Shown here: positions 24,868-33,653 of the stretch, piece by piece
Position numbering within the stretch: the stretch's first letter is position 1
Layout of the letters: each line of letters opens with the position of its first letter
Assembly: GCA_002435145.1 (NCBI GenBank)
Contig: DJLT01000122.1
Location: 1 to 34,504, forward strand
DNA length: 34,504 nt
Direction: 5' to 3'
Source: Neptuniibacter sp. UBA6509
GTDB taxonomy: Bacteria; Pseudomonadota; Gammaproteobacteria; Pseudomonadales; Balneatricaceae
Translations under genes and position numbers: made by a program
The notes under the pieces: generated by a model
Databases searched by the model: none
The model's input: only the letters and a program-made list of their open reading frames with translations
Told to the model about the DNA's origin: nothing

Positions 24868-27800
24868 ATGACATACACAGAAGATGGATTAATTGAACAA
24901 CCCGCCATAAACCTGTTCGGCCAGCTGGATTGGGAAACAGTTACCTGCTGGGAAGAAACCTTTGGCGAGGAAGGCAAAGCTGAAGGGCAGCAAATAGGCA
25001 GGGAAACCCGTTCGGATGTTATTCTCTATAGCCGTCTGCGTAGTGCTCTAAGTCATCTTAATCCTGAAATTCCAGCACGTATTCTACAAGAGGCCATCGA
25101 TGAGATAGCACGTGATCGTAGTGCGATGAGCCCTATTGCGGCGAACGAAGAGGTCTATGCGCTCCTAAAAGATGGATATGACTACATCAGCAATGCGGAA
25201 GACGAAGAGGACTGCACCGTTCGCTTTATCGACTGGCAGCAACCAGATAAGAATGATTTTCTGCTGTGCAGCCAGATGACTATCAGCGGCGAAATAGAGA
25301 ACCGCCGCCCTGATCTTTTAGGCTTTGTGAACGGCCTGCCTTTGCTGTTTATCGAGCTGAAAGCCAGCCATAAAGAGTTGATTAATGGCTACAAAGATAA
25401 CCTTAAAGATTACCGTAACACTATTCCGCAACTCTTTGTATTTAATCAGATAATTATTATCTCAAACGGCATTCAATCCCGAGTGGGCACTATCTCCAGC
25501 CAATGGGAGCACTTTGCCGAATGGAAGAAGATTGAGTCTGAATCTGAGCCTCGTAAAGTCAGTTTAGAGGTGGTTATTCGTGGCGTGTGTGAGCAGAACA
25601 GACTACTGGATATTATTGAGAATTACGTTCTTTATGTTCGCGCCAAAGAAACCATCAAAATTGTAGCTAAGTACCACCAGTATCTGGGTGTTAATCAGGC
25701 ACTGCTTGGATTGGATTCTGTCGAACAGAAGGCAGATGCAAAGCTATCAAAAGGGCAGCTGGGTGTTTTCTGGCATACCCAGGGCAGCGGAAAAAGTTTC
25801 TCAATGGTGTTCTTTACCCGTAAAGCCTTTCGTCGTTTCACGGGAAACTGGACCTTTGTCTTGGTAACTGATCGAACTGATCTGGATGATCAGATCTATA
25901 AGACGTTCAATTCCACAGGCATGATTACAGAGGCCTGTCAGGCTGATTCAGGTACTGAACTTAAGCAATTACTGGCTGAAGATCACCGCTTTGTCTTTAC
26001 GCTGATCCAGAAGTTTAAAGGTGATGAGAAGGGTGACTACCCTATTCTTTCTAAGCGGGATGACATTATTGTTATCACCGATGAAGCTCATCGTAGCCAG
26101 TATGATTCTTTGGCAATGAATATGCGTAAAGCAATGCCTAATGCTTCATTTATGGCATTTACAGGCACGCCATTGTTATCTGGCGAAGAGAAAACCCGTG
26201 AAGTATTTGGTGACTATGTATCAACCTATAACTTCTCAGATGCAGTAGATGATGGCGCGACTCTGCCTCTCTATTATGAAAACCGTGTTCCCGAAGTCAC
26301 ATTGCTGGCAGATAACATTGGTGAACAGATAGCAGAAATTCTGGATGAAGCAGATCTAACTGATGAGCAAGAATCTAAGCTAGAAACAGAGTTTGCCAAA
26401 CAGTACCACATCATCACCCGCGAAGACCGCCTTGAAGAGATCGCTGAAGACCTGGTTAACCACTATATAAACCGAGAGCCCTTTAAAGATGGCCGAATAG
26501 GTAAGGCAATGGTGGTTTCCATTGATAAAGCCACGGCTATTCGTATGTATGGCCAGGTTCAGAAGGCATGGAAGAAGAAGCTATCAAGTCTTCAGCTACA
26601 GGCAAAACACCTGTCAGGCTCCCGACTAACCAGAATTGAATATCAGATTGAGCATATGCAGTCTGCTGACATGGCGGTGGTAGTGTCAGGCGGACAGAAC
26701 GATGATGAAAAACTGGCTAAAGGTGGCCTGGATTACAAAACCCATCGGGGACGCTTTGTTAAAGAGAAGCTGGATGAGAAGTTTAAAGATCCCGATGATG
26801 ATCTAAGAATTGTGTTTGTTTGCGCCATGTGGCTAACAGGCTTTGATGCACCTTCGGTTTCGACTCTGTATATCGACAAGCCTTTAAAAAGCCACTCGCT
26901 GATGCAAACCATTGCTAGAGCCAACCGAGTTTACCCAGGTAAACCTGCGGGTCAGATCGTTGATTACATCAATATCTTCGGAGCACTACAGCATGCGTTA
27001 GGCCTTTACGGGGGCGGCGTTGCTGAAGAGCAGGGGACTTATACGGTTGATACCCCTGCCAGGGATAAGTCAGAGCTGCTTTCGGCGCTTAAAACAGCGT
27101 TCACTGATCTGGTTATCTATCTGAAAAAATGCGATATCGACCTACAAGCTATTATCGATGCACCTGCAACAGATTTCACCAAGCTAACACTGCTTGATGA
27201 AGCGAGTGAGATACTGCTGAGCCCTGAATATAAAGAAGAATTTGTGGCATTTCTAAGGCAGATAAACCGCATCTTTAAAGCGATATTGCCTGATGACAGT
27301 GCAACTGAATACACGCCACACCGTATTGCCATTAACGTTATCTATAAGCAGATGCGTGAGAAATCAGGCCTCAGCATTGATGACGAAGATGTATTAGATG
27401 TGGTTCGTAATCAGGTGAATGAATTGCTGGATGAATCCATTGAAACCATCAATATAAACAGCAACTTGCCAGAACCTATTAATATCGCAGGTATCGACTT
27501 TGATGCACTGGCAGAGATGGTTTCGCGCATTACCAACCCTAAGCAGTCTGATGCAGAGCGCCTGAAGAACATCATAGAACGAAAACTGCAGCCAATGGTG
27601 ATGCGTAACCGCACACGCCAGGACCTGCAGCAGAAGTTCATGGATATGATCGAGGAATATAATCTCGGTGCCTATAACGCAGAGGAGCTGTTCAGAAGGC
27701 TTGAAGAGTTTATTCGGGAACTGAATGAAGAAGATAAACGTACCGTTAAGGAAGGCCTTAGCGAGGAAGAGCTGGCTATCTTCGATCTGCTTCTTGAAGA

Positions 27801-28059
27801 TGTAACGCTGTCAGATAAAGAACGTACACAGGTAAAAGTTATCTCTAAGATGCTGATTGATAAAATGCAGGACGCTCTGGTGATTGACTGGCGCAAGAAA
27901 CAACGCACCAAGGCTAAGATCAAAAACTTGATCGAAGAGGTCTTAGACGAGCTTCCAGAAGCTTATGATGATGACCTGTGGCCCAAAGCGTGCTCAGAAG
28001 TATTTATGCACGTTTATGAGAAATACCCAGGTCAGGGTCAGAGCGTTTACGTACATTAA
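24868..28059 (+). CDS. hsdR: HsdR, type I restriction and translocase subunit
   Basis: 1063 aa. The N-terminal nuclease has the PD-(D/E)xK motif: RRPDLLGF (D149) and FIELKAS (E163, K165). The SF2 translocase has Walker A TQGSGKS at 304-310, DEAH at 405-408, FTGTPL soon after and a downstream FVCAMWLTGFDAPSVSTLY and ARANRVYPGK helicase segment. The C-terminal helical region (about 850-1063) binds the methyltransferase. The length is normal and no catalytic residue is missing. The start is 24 bp after the NYN gene. It ends the operon, and repeat copy B lies 30 bp further on. Confidence 0.95.
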   Translation: MTYTEDGLIEQPAINLFGQLDWETVTCWEETFGEEGKAEGQQIGRETRSDVILYSRLRSALSHLNPEIPARILQEAIDEIARDRSAMSPIAANEEVYALLKDGYDYISNAEDEEDCTVRFIDWQQPDKNDFLLCSQMTISGEIENRRPDLLGFVNGLPLLFIELKASHKELINGYKDNLKDYRNTIPQLFVFNQIIIISNGIQSRVGTISSQWEHFAEWKKIESESEPRKVSLEVVIRGVCEQNRLLDIIENYVLYVRAKETIKIVAKYHQYLGVNQALLGLDSVEQKADAKLSKGQLGVFWHTQGSGKSFSMVFFTRKAFRRFTGNWTFVLVTDRTDLDDQIYKTFNSTGMITEACQADSGTELKQLLAEDHRFVFTLIQKFKGDEKGDYPILSKRDDIIVITDEAHRSQYDSLAMNMRKAMPNASFMAFTGTPLLSGEEKTREVFGDYVSTYNFSDAVDDGATLPLYYENRVPEVTLLADNIGEQIAEILDEADLTDEQESKLETEFAKQYHIITREDRLEEIAEDLVNHYINREPFKDGRIGKAMVVSIDKATAIRMYGQVQKAWKKKLSSLQLQAKHLSGSRLTRIEYQIEHMQSADMAVVVSGGQNDDEKLAKGGLDYKTHRGRFVKEKLDEKFKDPDDDLRIVFVCAMWLTGFDAPSVSTLYIDKPLKSHSLMQTIARANRVYPGKPAGQIVDYINIFGALQHALGLYGGGVAEEQGTYTVDTPARDKSELLSALKTAFTDLVIYLKKCDIDLQAIIDAPATDFTKLTLLDEASEILLSPEYKEEFVAFLRQINRIFKAILPDDSATEYTPHRIAINVIYKQMREKSGLSIDDEDVLDVVRNQVNELLDESIETININSNLPEPINIAGIDFDALAEMVSRITNPKQSDAERLKNIIERKLQPMVMRNRTRQDLQQKFMDMIEEYNLGAYNAEELFRRLEEFIRELNEEDKRTVKEGLSEEELAIFDLLLEDVTLSDKERTQVKVISKMLIDKMQDALVIDWRKKQRTKAKIKNLIEEVLDELPEAYDDDLWPKACSEVFMHVYEKYPGQGQSVYVH

Positions 28060-28088
28060 TCACCAATAAGCCAAAAGAGCAGCGTGCG

Positions 28089-28149
28089 CTACGTTGTTCT
28101 TTGCGACACTTTACCAACGAAAAACTATTTTGCGGCGTTCTCCGCACGA
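28089..28149 (+). repeat. Diverged 61-bp direct repeat, copy B
   Basis: Begins CTACGTTGTTCTTTGCGACA and ends TCTCCGCACGA; 51 of 61 positions match copy A at 1146-1206 with no gap. Copy B can form two hairpins: CGTTG with CAACG, and TGCGG with CCGCA. It begins 30 bp after the hsdR stop. A weak hairpin follows directly (GGGC at 28151-28154 with GCCC at 28160-28163). Confidence 0.75.
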
Positions 28150-28188
28150 AGGGCAAACAGCCCAAAATCAAAAAGTATCAGCCTTAAT

Positions 28189-28261
28189 TTGAAACTAGGT
28201 TTTTCCTGGCAGCTATAGGACAGCCGCAATGGCATGTACCAGTAGGGCTAGGAGGTTTCAA
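28189..28261. other. Nested inverted repeats, possible structured RNA or element remnant
   Basis: TTGAAAC at 28189-28195 pairs with GTTTCAA at 28255-28261, and inside it CCTGGC at 28205-28210 pairs with GCTAGG at 28247-28252 with one G-U pair. It is followed by a separate perfect inverted repeat, GGTTGATA (28266-28273) with TATCAACC (28285-28292). No gene overlaps. Function unknown. Confidence 0.4.
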
Positions 28262-28292
28262 GTGTGGTTGATATCGAGTATCAGTATCAACC

Positions 28293-28582
28293 TTAAACAT
28301 CACTATGTTAAATCCATAGATAAATACGTCACTAGGCAGCTGTGTTTAAAAGAGTAGAACAGCTTATACATAGAAACTTATTCTATTTAACATAATATAT
28401 ATTATGCGAATATTGAAATAAGACATACGAGGGTGCTTAAGATTAGCTAGCACTTACAATATCAAACTTATATTGGAGGTTTTAATGATGCTCTAGTGTG
28501 GTTTTCGAAGGAAATCAGCGCCGGTCGCATACTTTGCTTAACGAGCTTATATGCTGCCGGCATCACAATGATGTAGGCGTCG
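28293..28582. other. AT-rich gap with a 16-bp palindrome and an aborted start
   Basis: CATAATATATATTATG at 28391-28406 is a perfect palindrome, possibly an operator or simply AT-rich chance. At 28475-28496 a GGAGG site precedes ATGATGCTCTAG, a two-codon open frame after a strong ribosome binding site, which may be the stub of a lost gene. Nothing else is visible. Confidence 0.35.
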
Positions 28583-28864
28583 CTACGCGCGCGAGATGGG
28601 ATTTTCTGCAGACTGATAGCTACAAAGAAGCGCAGGATGAAGCTTTATGAACTCACCTGTCACATCGGACTCAACAACAAGTCTTGAAGGCTCTGGCGCC
28701 ATGCAGTGAACTTTGGCAACCACTTCGTAAGCCTGGTATTTGTGAAGCTTGCAGCGATTAGATTCATATAGATCAGCATCTAACATGACGCTATCCCCAA
28801 TATCTATCTCATTCCACAGAAGCTCAGTTTCCATATGTAGCTCTGTATAATCTAAAACGCTCAT
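28583..28864 (-). CDS. Small protein of unknown function after a response regulator
   Basis: 93 aa, soluble and slightly acidic (TELLWNEIDIGDSVMLDADLYE, then YQAYEVVAKVHCMAPEPSRLVVESD). The strand-rich middle could be a small beta-barrel such as an SH3-like or PilZ-like fold, but no signature is present. It starts 30 bp after the response-regulator stop on the same strand, so it is likely the second gene of that operon. The ribosome binding site is weak (AGGGCGA 7 nt before the ATG). No family recognised. Confidence 0.55.
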   Translation of the reverse strand: MSVLDYTELHMETELLWNEIDIGDSVMLDADLYESNRCKLHKYQAYEVVAKVHCMAPEPSRLVVESDVTGEFIKLHPALLCSYQSAENPISRA

Positions 28865-28894
28865 AGAGGTCGCCCTGCTAGTGAAGGATACCCT

Positions 28895-29566
28895 TTAAGC
28901 TTGGACGATATTGTGGCGAATTGCGAGGTGAACTAACTCAGAATTATTACTTATTGTTAGTTTTCGGAAAATATTTGTTCTGTGGGCATGAATAGTTTTG
29001 GGACTAAGGAACATCGATTCTGCTACTTGTGCAACGGTTCGACCTTCAGCCAGTAGCGCAAATATCTGCAATTCTCGCTTAGTAAGACTAGCAATAGATC
29101 CGGCGCCAGAGGCTGCATCACCACTGATTCTCAAGCGAATATCTTCAGTAATATACTCTTCGCCGTTGTGAATTGCCTTTACAGCTTCAAGCAGCTCATC
29201 GGGAGCACAGCGCTTAGTTAGGAAACCCTTAGCGCCTGCATTAATTACATGAGCCGGAAATGGATCAATTTCCATGGCTGTAAGCACGAGAACTTTAGCT
29301 TTCGGATCATAAGAGAGTATTCTTCTGATAGCCTCAAGACCACCGTTTAGGTTATTAGCCGCCTCATCGGCCTGCGAATCTGCAGGCATATTGAGATCCA
29401 TTATGACAACATCGGGGCTATGGCTTGCATACATATCGCACGCGGACTGACCGTTATCAGCCTCGCCTATGATCTGAATACTCTCATCAGAGATAAGCAA
29501 ACGCTGAAAACCCGCCCGCACAAGAGGATGATCATCAACAAGAAGTATTTTGATGGGTGACGTCAT
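28895..29566 (-). CDS. NarL/LuxR-type response regulator, GacA/UvrY-like
   Basis: 223 aa. The receiver domain has D11 and D12, the phospho-acceptor D57 in VVIMDLNMP, T96 and K118 in GFLTKR. The LuxR helix-turn-helix spans about 156-205 (LTKRELQIFALLAEGRTVAQ to SPKTIHAHRTNIFRKL). It resembles GacA/UvrY. A 12-residue insertion (about 63-74, DSQADEAANNLN) follows the phosphorylation strand and is absent from GacA as I know it, so this is probably a paralogue. uvrC, the usual partner of uvrY, is not next to it. No sensor kinase is in the window. Confidence 0.9.
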   Translation of the reverse strand: MTSPIKILLVDDHPLVRAGFQRLLISDESIQIIGEADNGQSACDMYASHSPDVVIMDLNMPADSQADEAANNLNGGLEAIRRILSYDPKAKVLVLTAMEIDPFPAHVINAGAKGFLTKRCAPDELLEAVKAIHNGEEYITEDIRLRISGDAASGAGSIASLTKRELQIFALLAEGRTVAQVAESMFLSPKTIHAHRTNIFRKLTISNNSELVHLAIRHNIVQA

Positions 29567-29663
29567 ATATAACCGTTACTTACCAATGGATCAGCTTCAT
29601 TTAAGAATAGTGATAATACAGCTAAATCATTAATTTGGCTTTAAAACTTTCGCATCGACTTTA

Positions 29664-30116
29664 CTATACATCTTCAGCATCAGGGAGAATTGCATCCGCC
29701 CCTTTATAGACGTTATGGCAATTAATATCGAGCGCGCCCGCACTAGAAATCTCTTCTTGCGGAATTTTAGCAGGTAGTGCTACAAGCTCATCACTATACC
29801 CAATAAGCTGTATTCCTTCATTTTTACAGTGCTTCAGAACTTTCTCTAAAGCTTTTATGACCGTAATTTGGCGACTATTTAGCTGATCGCTATTCTCGGA
29901 CTTATCTTTAGGCTTACTTGTAACCTGCCTAATAGCATAACCACCTTCATCTAAAAGCTGTATTGTTACGTTTTTAAGCCTCTCACCAATGAGCAGCTGC
30001 TTTGAGCGTATAAAGGTCTCATCATCTTGACAGCAGACGGCATCCTCTGGCCCACACTCTTGAAGCGCATCAAGAATAACGACATCTTCAGCATTAAGGT
30101 TTAAAACTATATCCAT
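29664..30116 (-). CDS. Hypothetical acidic protein
   Basis: 150 aa, acidic and cytosolic, starting MDIVLNLNAEDVVILDALQE. The middle (SRQITVIKALEKVLKHCKNEGIQLIGYSDELVALP) should form a helix and strand. It has several cysteines (CGPEDAVCCQDD) but no CxxC pair. No family is recognised. It lies between the KfrA-like gene and the response regulator on the same strand, with gaps of about 100 bp on both sides. The ribosome binding site is weak. Confidence 0.5.
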   Translation of the reverse strand: MDIVLNLNAEDVVILDALQECGPEDAVCCQDDETFIRSKQLLIGERLKNVTIQLLDEGGYAIRQVTSKPKDKSENSDQLNSRQITVIKALEKVLKHCKNEGIQLIGYSDELVALPAKIPQEEISSAGALDINCHNVYKGADAILPDAEDV

Positions 30117-30226
30117 ATCAATTAGATGCTCATGAAAGTGAGGTATTTACTTTGCAATAAATTGGCGTAGCAGGTTCTGTGCATTGTGTATACCAAGATA
30201 GCATTTGACGCAGTATATCTACAGTA

Positions 30227-30928
30227 TTAGTTATTATTAAACTTAAGTGATTCAAGTTCAGCTTTGAGTTTCATGTTTTCATATAGCAACTCTGACTTAT
30301 CATTAACAAGCTGTTCTAACTGCTTGTTTATACGCTTGGATTCTTCCTTGAGCGTTCTGTTAATTACTTGCAGCTCAATATATTCATCAATGTCATTTGA
30401 GCCCCTAGAAACTACCTGCATCTGCTTCAGTTCTCGATCCAGCTTCTCGCTAGCGGACTGAAGTCCAATAATCTGATTTTCCTGCTCAAATACGCGCCCT
30501 TGCAGAGCAAGCTTCTGCTCTCCTTGCTTTTCATTTTCTTGAAGTAATCTCAAGCATTGCGCCCTAAGCTCCTTCAGTTCCTCTTGGTCTCCTCCTGTTG
30601 ATGCTTTTTGCTCTTTAAGCTTTTCTCTATAGTCTAGCTCAAGCTCAACCCGCCTCTCCTCAAGCTCCCGCTCTGAATACAGAAGAGCTTGAGCCCATAA
30701 CTTACTAGCCATCTCGGCAACAGGATCGGGGAGCATTGGATGACTTGTATTGGCCTTAAACCTGTCACCCAACTCCTGCCACCATGCATTTAATGCCTTA
30801 TTAATCGTCGTGATAGAGCCGCTACCTAGTCGATCCCTTACATTCTGCTGAGTTGGGCGAATACCTTCTTTAAGTAGCTCGTCAGCGACAGCCTTTGCAG
30901 CCGCCTGCGTATCACCTTTTTTCTTCAT
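30227..30928 (-). CDS. KfrA-like DNA-binding protein with long coiled coil
   Basis: 233 aa from the ATG at 30928; a TTG at 30940 would start inside the operator and is not preferred. Residues about 5-60 (QAAAKAVADELLKEGIRPTQ, then VRDRLGSGSITTINKALNAW) are the N-terminal DNA-binding domain of the KfrA family. From about 75 to the end the protein is an almost unbroken coiled coil rich in E, K, Q and L. KfrA of IncP plasmids represses its own promoter by binding palindromes and forms DNA-bound multimers. A perfect 14-bp palindrome lies directly upstream here. Divergent from the GAPDH gene. It is a chromosomal member with an unknown partner, perhaps in DNA organisation. Confidence 0.82.
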   Translation of the reverse strand: MKKKGDTQAAAKAVADELLKEGIRPTQQNVRDRLGSGSITTINKALNAWWQELGDRFKANTSHPMLPDPVAEMASKLWAQALLYSERELEERRVELELDYREKLKEQKASTGGDQEELKELRAQCLRLLQENEKQGEQKLALQGRVFEQENQIIGLQSASEKLDRELKQMQVVSRGSNDIDEYIELQVINRTLKEESKRINKQLEQLVNDKSELLYENMKLKAELESLKFNNN

Positions 30929-30934
30929 TTTAGT

Positions 30935-30966
30935 ATCCAATATGTATCGTATGATACATATTGGAT
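30935..30966. promoter_or_regulatory. Perfect palindromic operator of the KfrA-like gene
   Basis: ATCCAATATGTATC (30935-30948) and GATACATATTGGAT (30953-30966) are perfect inverted repeats around GTAT. The palindrome begins 6 bp before the ATG of the KfrA-like gene, and a TTGACC (30986-30981, minus strand) could be its -35, with the -10 inside the palindrome. Autorepression is therefore likely. The same region may influence the divergent GAPDH gene 100 bp away. Confidence 0.8.
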
Positions 30967-31065
30967 TATCCTTTCCGCTTGGTCAAATATTTTAAGGGCG
31001 CTTTTATGCATTAAGCCAGAAACTGAGCTAGCCTAAAAAGGAGATATGGTACAAGGAGTTATCTT

Positions 31066-32085
31066 ATGAGTATCCGTATAGCGATTAATGGCTATGGCCG
31101 CATTGGCAGAAATATCCTTCGGGCTATTTATGAATCAGATCTTGATAATGAACTAGTGGTCGTTGCTATCAACGACCTATGCGACCCTAAGGTGAGCGCC
31201 CACCTAACTGAGTACGATAGCGTCCATGGTCGGTTTATGCATAAGGTTACCGCAGGAAACAGCAGCCTAAAGATCAAAGAGCAAACCATTAAGGTTTTTC
31301 AAGAGAGGGATCTTACTACCCTACCCTGGGCTGAATTGGACATCGATATCGTATTTGAATGCACCGGCTTATTCACCCAGAAAAGCGATGCCATCAAGCA
31401 TATTACCAGTGGAGCCAAGCGCGTTTTAGTATCCGCCCCCACGCGCGATGCTGATGCAACGGTAGTTTATGGCGTAAACCATGAGACTCTTAGAGAAGAG
31501 CACCTGGTGGTTTCAAATGCCTCCTGCACAACCAATTGCTTGGCCCCTGTTGCTCAGGTTATCAATAACGTTATTGGAATTGAATCAGGCCTGATGACTA
31601 CTGTGCACGCCTACACCAACGATCAGCATTTAACCGATGCTTTTAGTGGGGATCTATATAGAGCAAGAGCTGCCGCCTCCTCGATCATCCCAACCCAAAC
31701 CGGTGCAGCCTCCGCTGTAGGTCTTGTGCTTCCAGAGCTAAACGGAAAGCTCGCCGGGATGGCCCTAAGAGTACCTACAAGCAATGTATCTCTTGTCGAT
31801 TTAACATTTCTACCCTCTAGACCTACAAGCACGGAAGAGATAAACAGCTTAATGCTCGATGCATCTAAAGGATCTCATAGCCATGTAATGAGCTATAACA
31901 GCGAGCCGCTTGTATCGATTGATTTTAATCACCAGTCAGCATCCTGCATATTTGATTCTACGCAAACAATGGAGCTTGCCGGCCAAATTAAGGTATTCGC
32001 CTGGTACGACAATGAGTGGGGCTTTTCCAACAGGATGCTTGATACCGCGCGACATATTGCCCGCATTGGAGGCTTGGCTGATTAG
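31066..32085 (+). CDS. gap: Type I glyceraldehyde-3-phosphate dehydrogenase
   Basis: 339 aa with the NAD-binding NGYGRIGRN at 8-16, IND at 35-37, the catalytic SNASCTTN with C154, H181 in TVHAYTNDQ, and the C-terminal WYDNEWGFSNRMLD. It converts glyceraldehyde 3-phosphate to 1,3-bisphosphoglycerate in the cytosol. The sequence resembles the pseudomonad GAPDH group more than erythrose-4-phosphate dehydrogenase (HAYTNDQ rather than HSAMHDQ). An AAGGAG site lies 7 nt before the ATG. It stands apart from other glycolysis genes. The protein is intact. Confidence 0.96.
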   Translation: MSIRIAINGYGRIGRNILRAIYESDLDNELVVVAINDLCDPKVSAHLTEYDSVHGRFMHKVTAGNSSLKIKEQTIKVFQERDLTTLPWAELDIDIVFECTGLFTQKSDAIKHITSGAKRVLVSAPTRDADATVVYGVNHETLREEHLVVSNASCTTNCLAPVAQVINNVIGIESGLMTTVHAYTNDQHLTDAFSGDLYRARAAASSIIPTQTGAASAVGLVLPELNGKLAGMALRVPTSNVSLVDLTFLPSRPTSTEEINSLMLDASKGSHSHVMSYNSEPLVSIDFNHQSASCIFDSTQTMELAGQIKVFAWYDNEWGFSNRMLDTARHIARIGGLAD

Positions 32086-32109
32086 GTATTCGCTGATGTA
32101 TCTATTTGG

Positions 32110-32622
32110 CTATTTGAGATACTTAATACTGGAAAGATAGAGATCCATGCTATTACATGCGTCTGGGTTTTTTATCTTTTCTTCAAGTTGATCTTTAATA
32201 CTGTCAGGTATGCTTTCAACCTGTGTCGCAGTAACGATCTGAAACTTCTCCTGAACCAAGTACGAAGGATTGTAGCGAGAAACTTGTATGTAGGTCATAC
32301 CCTGCTCATCTACTGCAGCGTAAGAGATCTTGGAGAATCGATTAGCATCCAAATCCCCAACTATGTAACCTGAATCGCAATCAAAGCGATTAAAATTACT
32401 CGATCCAACAGCAGTAGGCTCAAGCACATCAGTAGGATCTGCACCATCCAAAATAGCTTCTACCTCTGGCTGACTATCCTTAATAATCGAGGCAACAGAT
32501 GCGACAGGATCCTGGCCACTTTCGCTCCCAGCTAGATAGTCAATGTCAATAGCTCTAAATGCCTGACTACCAATCACGATAGCAATAGCAATAACGAGTA
32601 CGCCTTTTGTCATGTTGCTCAT
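32110..32622 (-). CDS. Membrane-anchored or exported protein of unknown function
   Basis: 170 aa from the ATG at 32622, chosen because a hydrophobic helix follows at once (MTKGVLVIAIAIVIGSQAF); a start 21 codons earlier at 32685 has a poorer ribosome binding site. The helix is either an uncleaved anchor or a signal peptide, placing the rest in the periplasm. The mature part has two cysteines (FDCDSGYIVG and PDACNSMDL) and a strand-rich middle (GMTYIQVSRYNPSYLVQEKF). No family recognised. It is convergent with the GAPDH gene, 24 bp apart. Confidence 0.6.
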   Translation of the reverse strand: MSNMTKGVLVIAIAIVIGSQAFRAIDIDYLAGSESGQDPVASVASIIKDSQPEVEAILDGADPTDVLEPTAVGSSNFNRFDCDSGYIVGDLDANRFSKISYAAVDEQGMTYIQVSRYNPSYLVQEKFQIVTATQVESIPDSIKDQLEEKIKNPDACNSMDLYLSSIKYLK

Positions 32623-32685
32623 CTGCTTTCTCGCATACTTGCCCGCCCAGAAATGACGCTTTAGATTAAAAGTATAGCAGCTCAT

Positions 32686-33079
32686 TTCGTATTCACTGGT
32701 TAACTTAGCGGCACTTTCTTAAAATCACTCTTTTTTATTAAGGGTATTCATGTGCAACTGCAATGTAAGCCACGAAGTCAAACAATGTAATTGTACCAAA
32801 GTACACTATATAAGGGCTTGCAAGATGTATTTAAAACAAGAAGATTTAAAATTATTATCTTTATTTGAGAATATTATTATGAATTATTTGCAAAAAATTA
32901 ATTAGAATCATGAGTGCTTTTGCGATGCTTCTTGACGCTTGCGAACTGCGATTACGAGAGGAGAATATGCCTGTAATTTCTAACGCTTATGCTTAAAGAC
33001 ACATAGATGCTGCGATACTGATATCACATCACAAACCAAGCGATTGGTCTTCTTTACGCTTTTTTTCATATACGGGTAG
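32686..33079. other. AT-rich gap before the recombinase remnant
   Basis: No gene is visible. AGTACACTATATAAG at 32800-32814 is promoter-like and shares AGTACACT with the block upstream of mcrB and hsdM, but lacks the hairpin. Frames at 32980-33211 on the minus strand are shadows of the recombinase remnant. The gap probably held the lost N-terminal part of the recombinase. Confidence 0.4.
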
Positions 33080-33649
33080 ATAGATAAACGCAGGCAAGTT
33101 ACAAGTAATTCCTGCAAAGATATTCGCAAGTTCACAGAAAAGAGTCGTAATAGATACATCACAGATGAAGAATACAACGCAATCTAAGAATGCGGCGAGC
33201 CGATTGTTCAAGCAGTACTAGAAATAAGCTACTGCTGTGCAGCTCGAGTAGGTGACGTGCTAAACCTACAAGCCCACCAGCTAACCGATGAAGGTATATT
33301 CATCAAGCAAGAGAAAACCGGAAAGGAACAAATCAAATCGTGGTCCCCTCGCCTCCGAGCCGCTATCGATCTAGCCCGCTCAATACAAAAGGCCCGCTCA
33401 GTGAATCGAGTCGTCGCAAACGAACGCGGCACTAAGCTATCTTATGATGCCTTTCGCCATCGTTGGAACAAAGCAAAGAAAGCAGCCCAAGCAAAGCACC
33501 CCGAAATGAAATTTGATTTCACCTTCCACGACAATAAAGGAAAATCGATATCAGACTACGAAGGAGATAAGCAAAAATTCTCCGGCCATAAGTCACACCA
33601 GATGGTAGCAACCTATGACCGTAAAACGGATGTGGTGGATACACACTAA
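33080..33649 (+). pseudogene. Remnant of a tyrosine recombinase (integrase)
   Basis: One frame runs from 33080 to 33649 with an in-frame TAA at 33185-33187. Before the stop, KFTEKSRNRYITDEEYNAI is typical of the end of an integrase arm or core-binding domain. After it, EISYCCAARVGDVLNLQ carries the first catalytic Arg, FTFHDNKGKS the His box, FSGHKSHQMVATYDRK the second box and the Tyr nucleophile. The second box has K where most enzymes have R. The N-terminal half is missing. The remnant points away from the mcrBC and hsd modules and lies 740 bp from tRNA-Leu, a usual attachment gene. No second att copy was seen. Confidence 0.85.
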
Positions 33650-33653
33650 ACAA

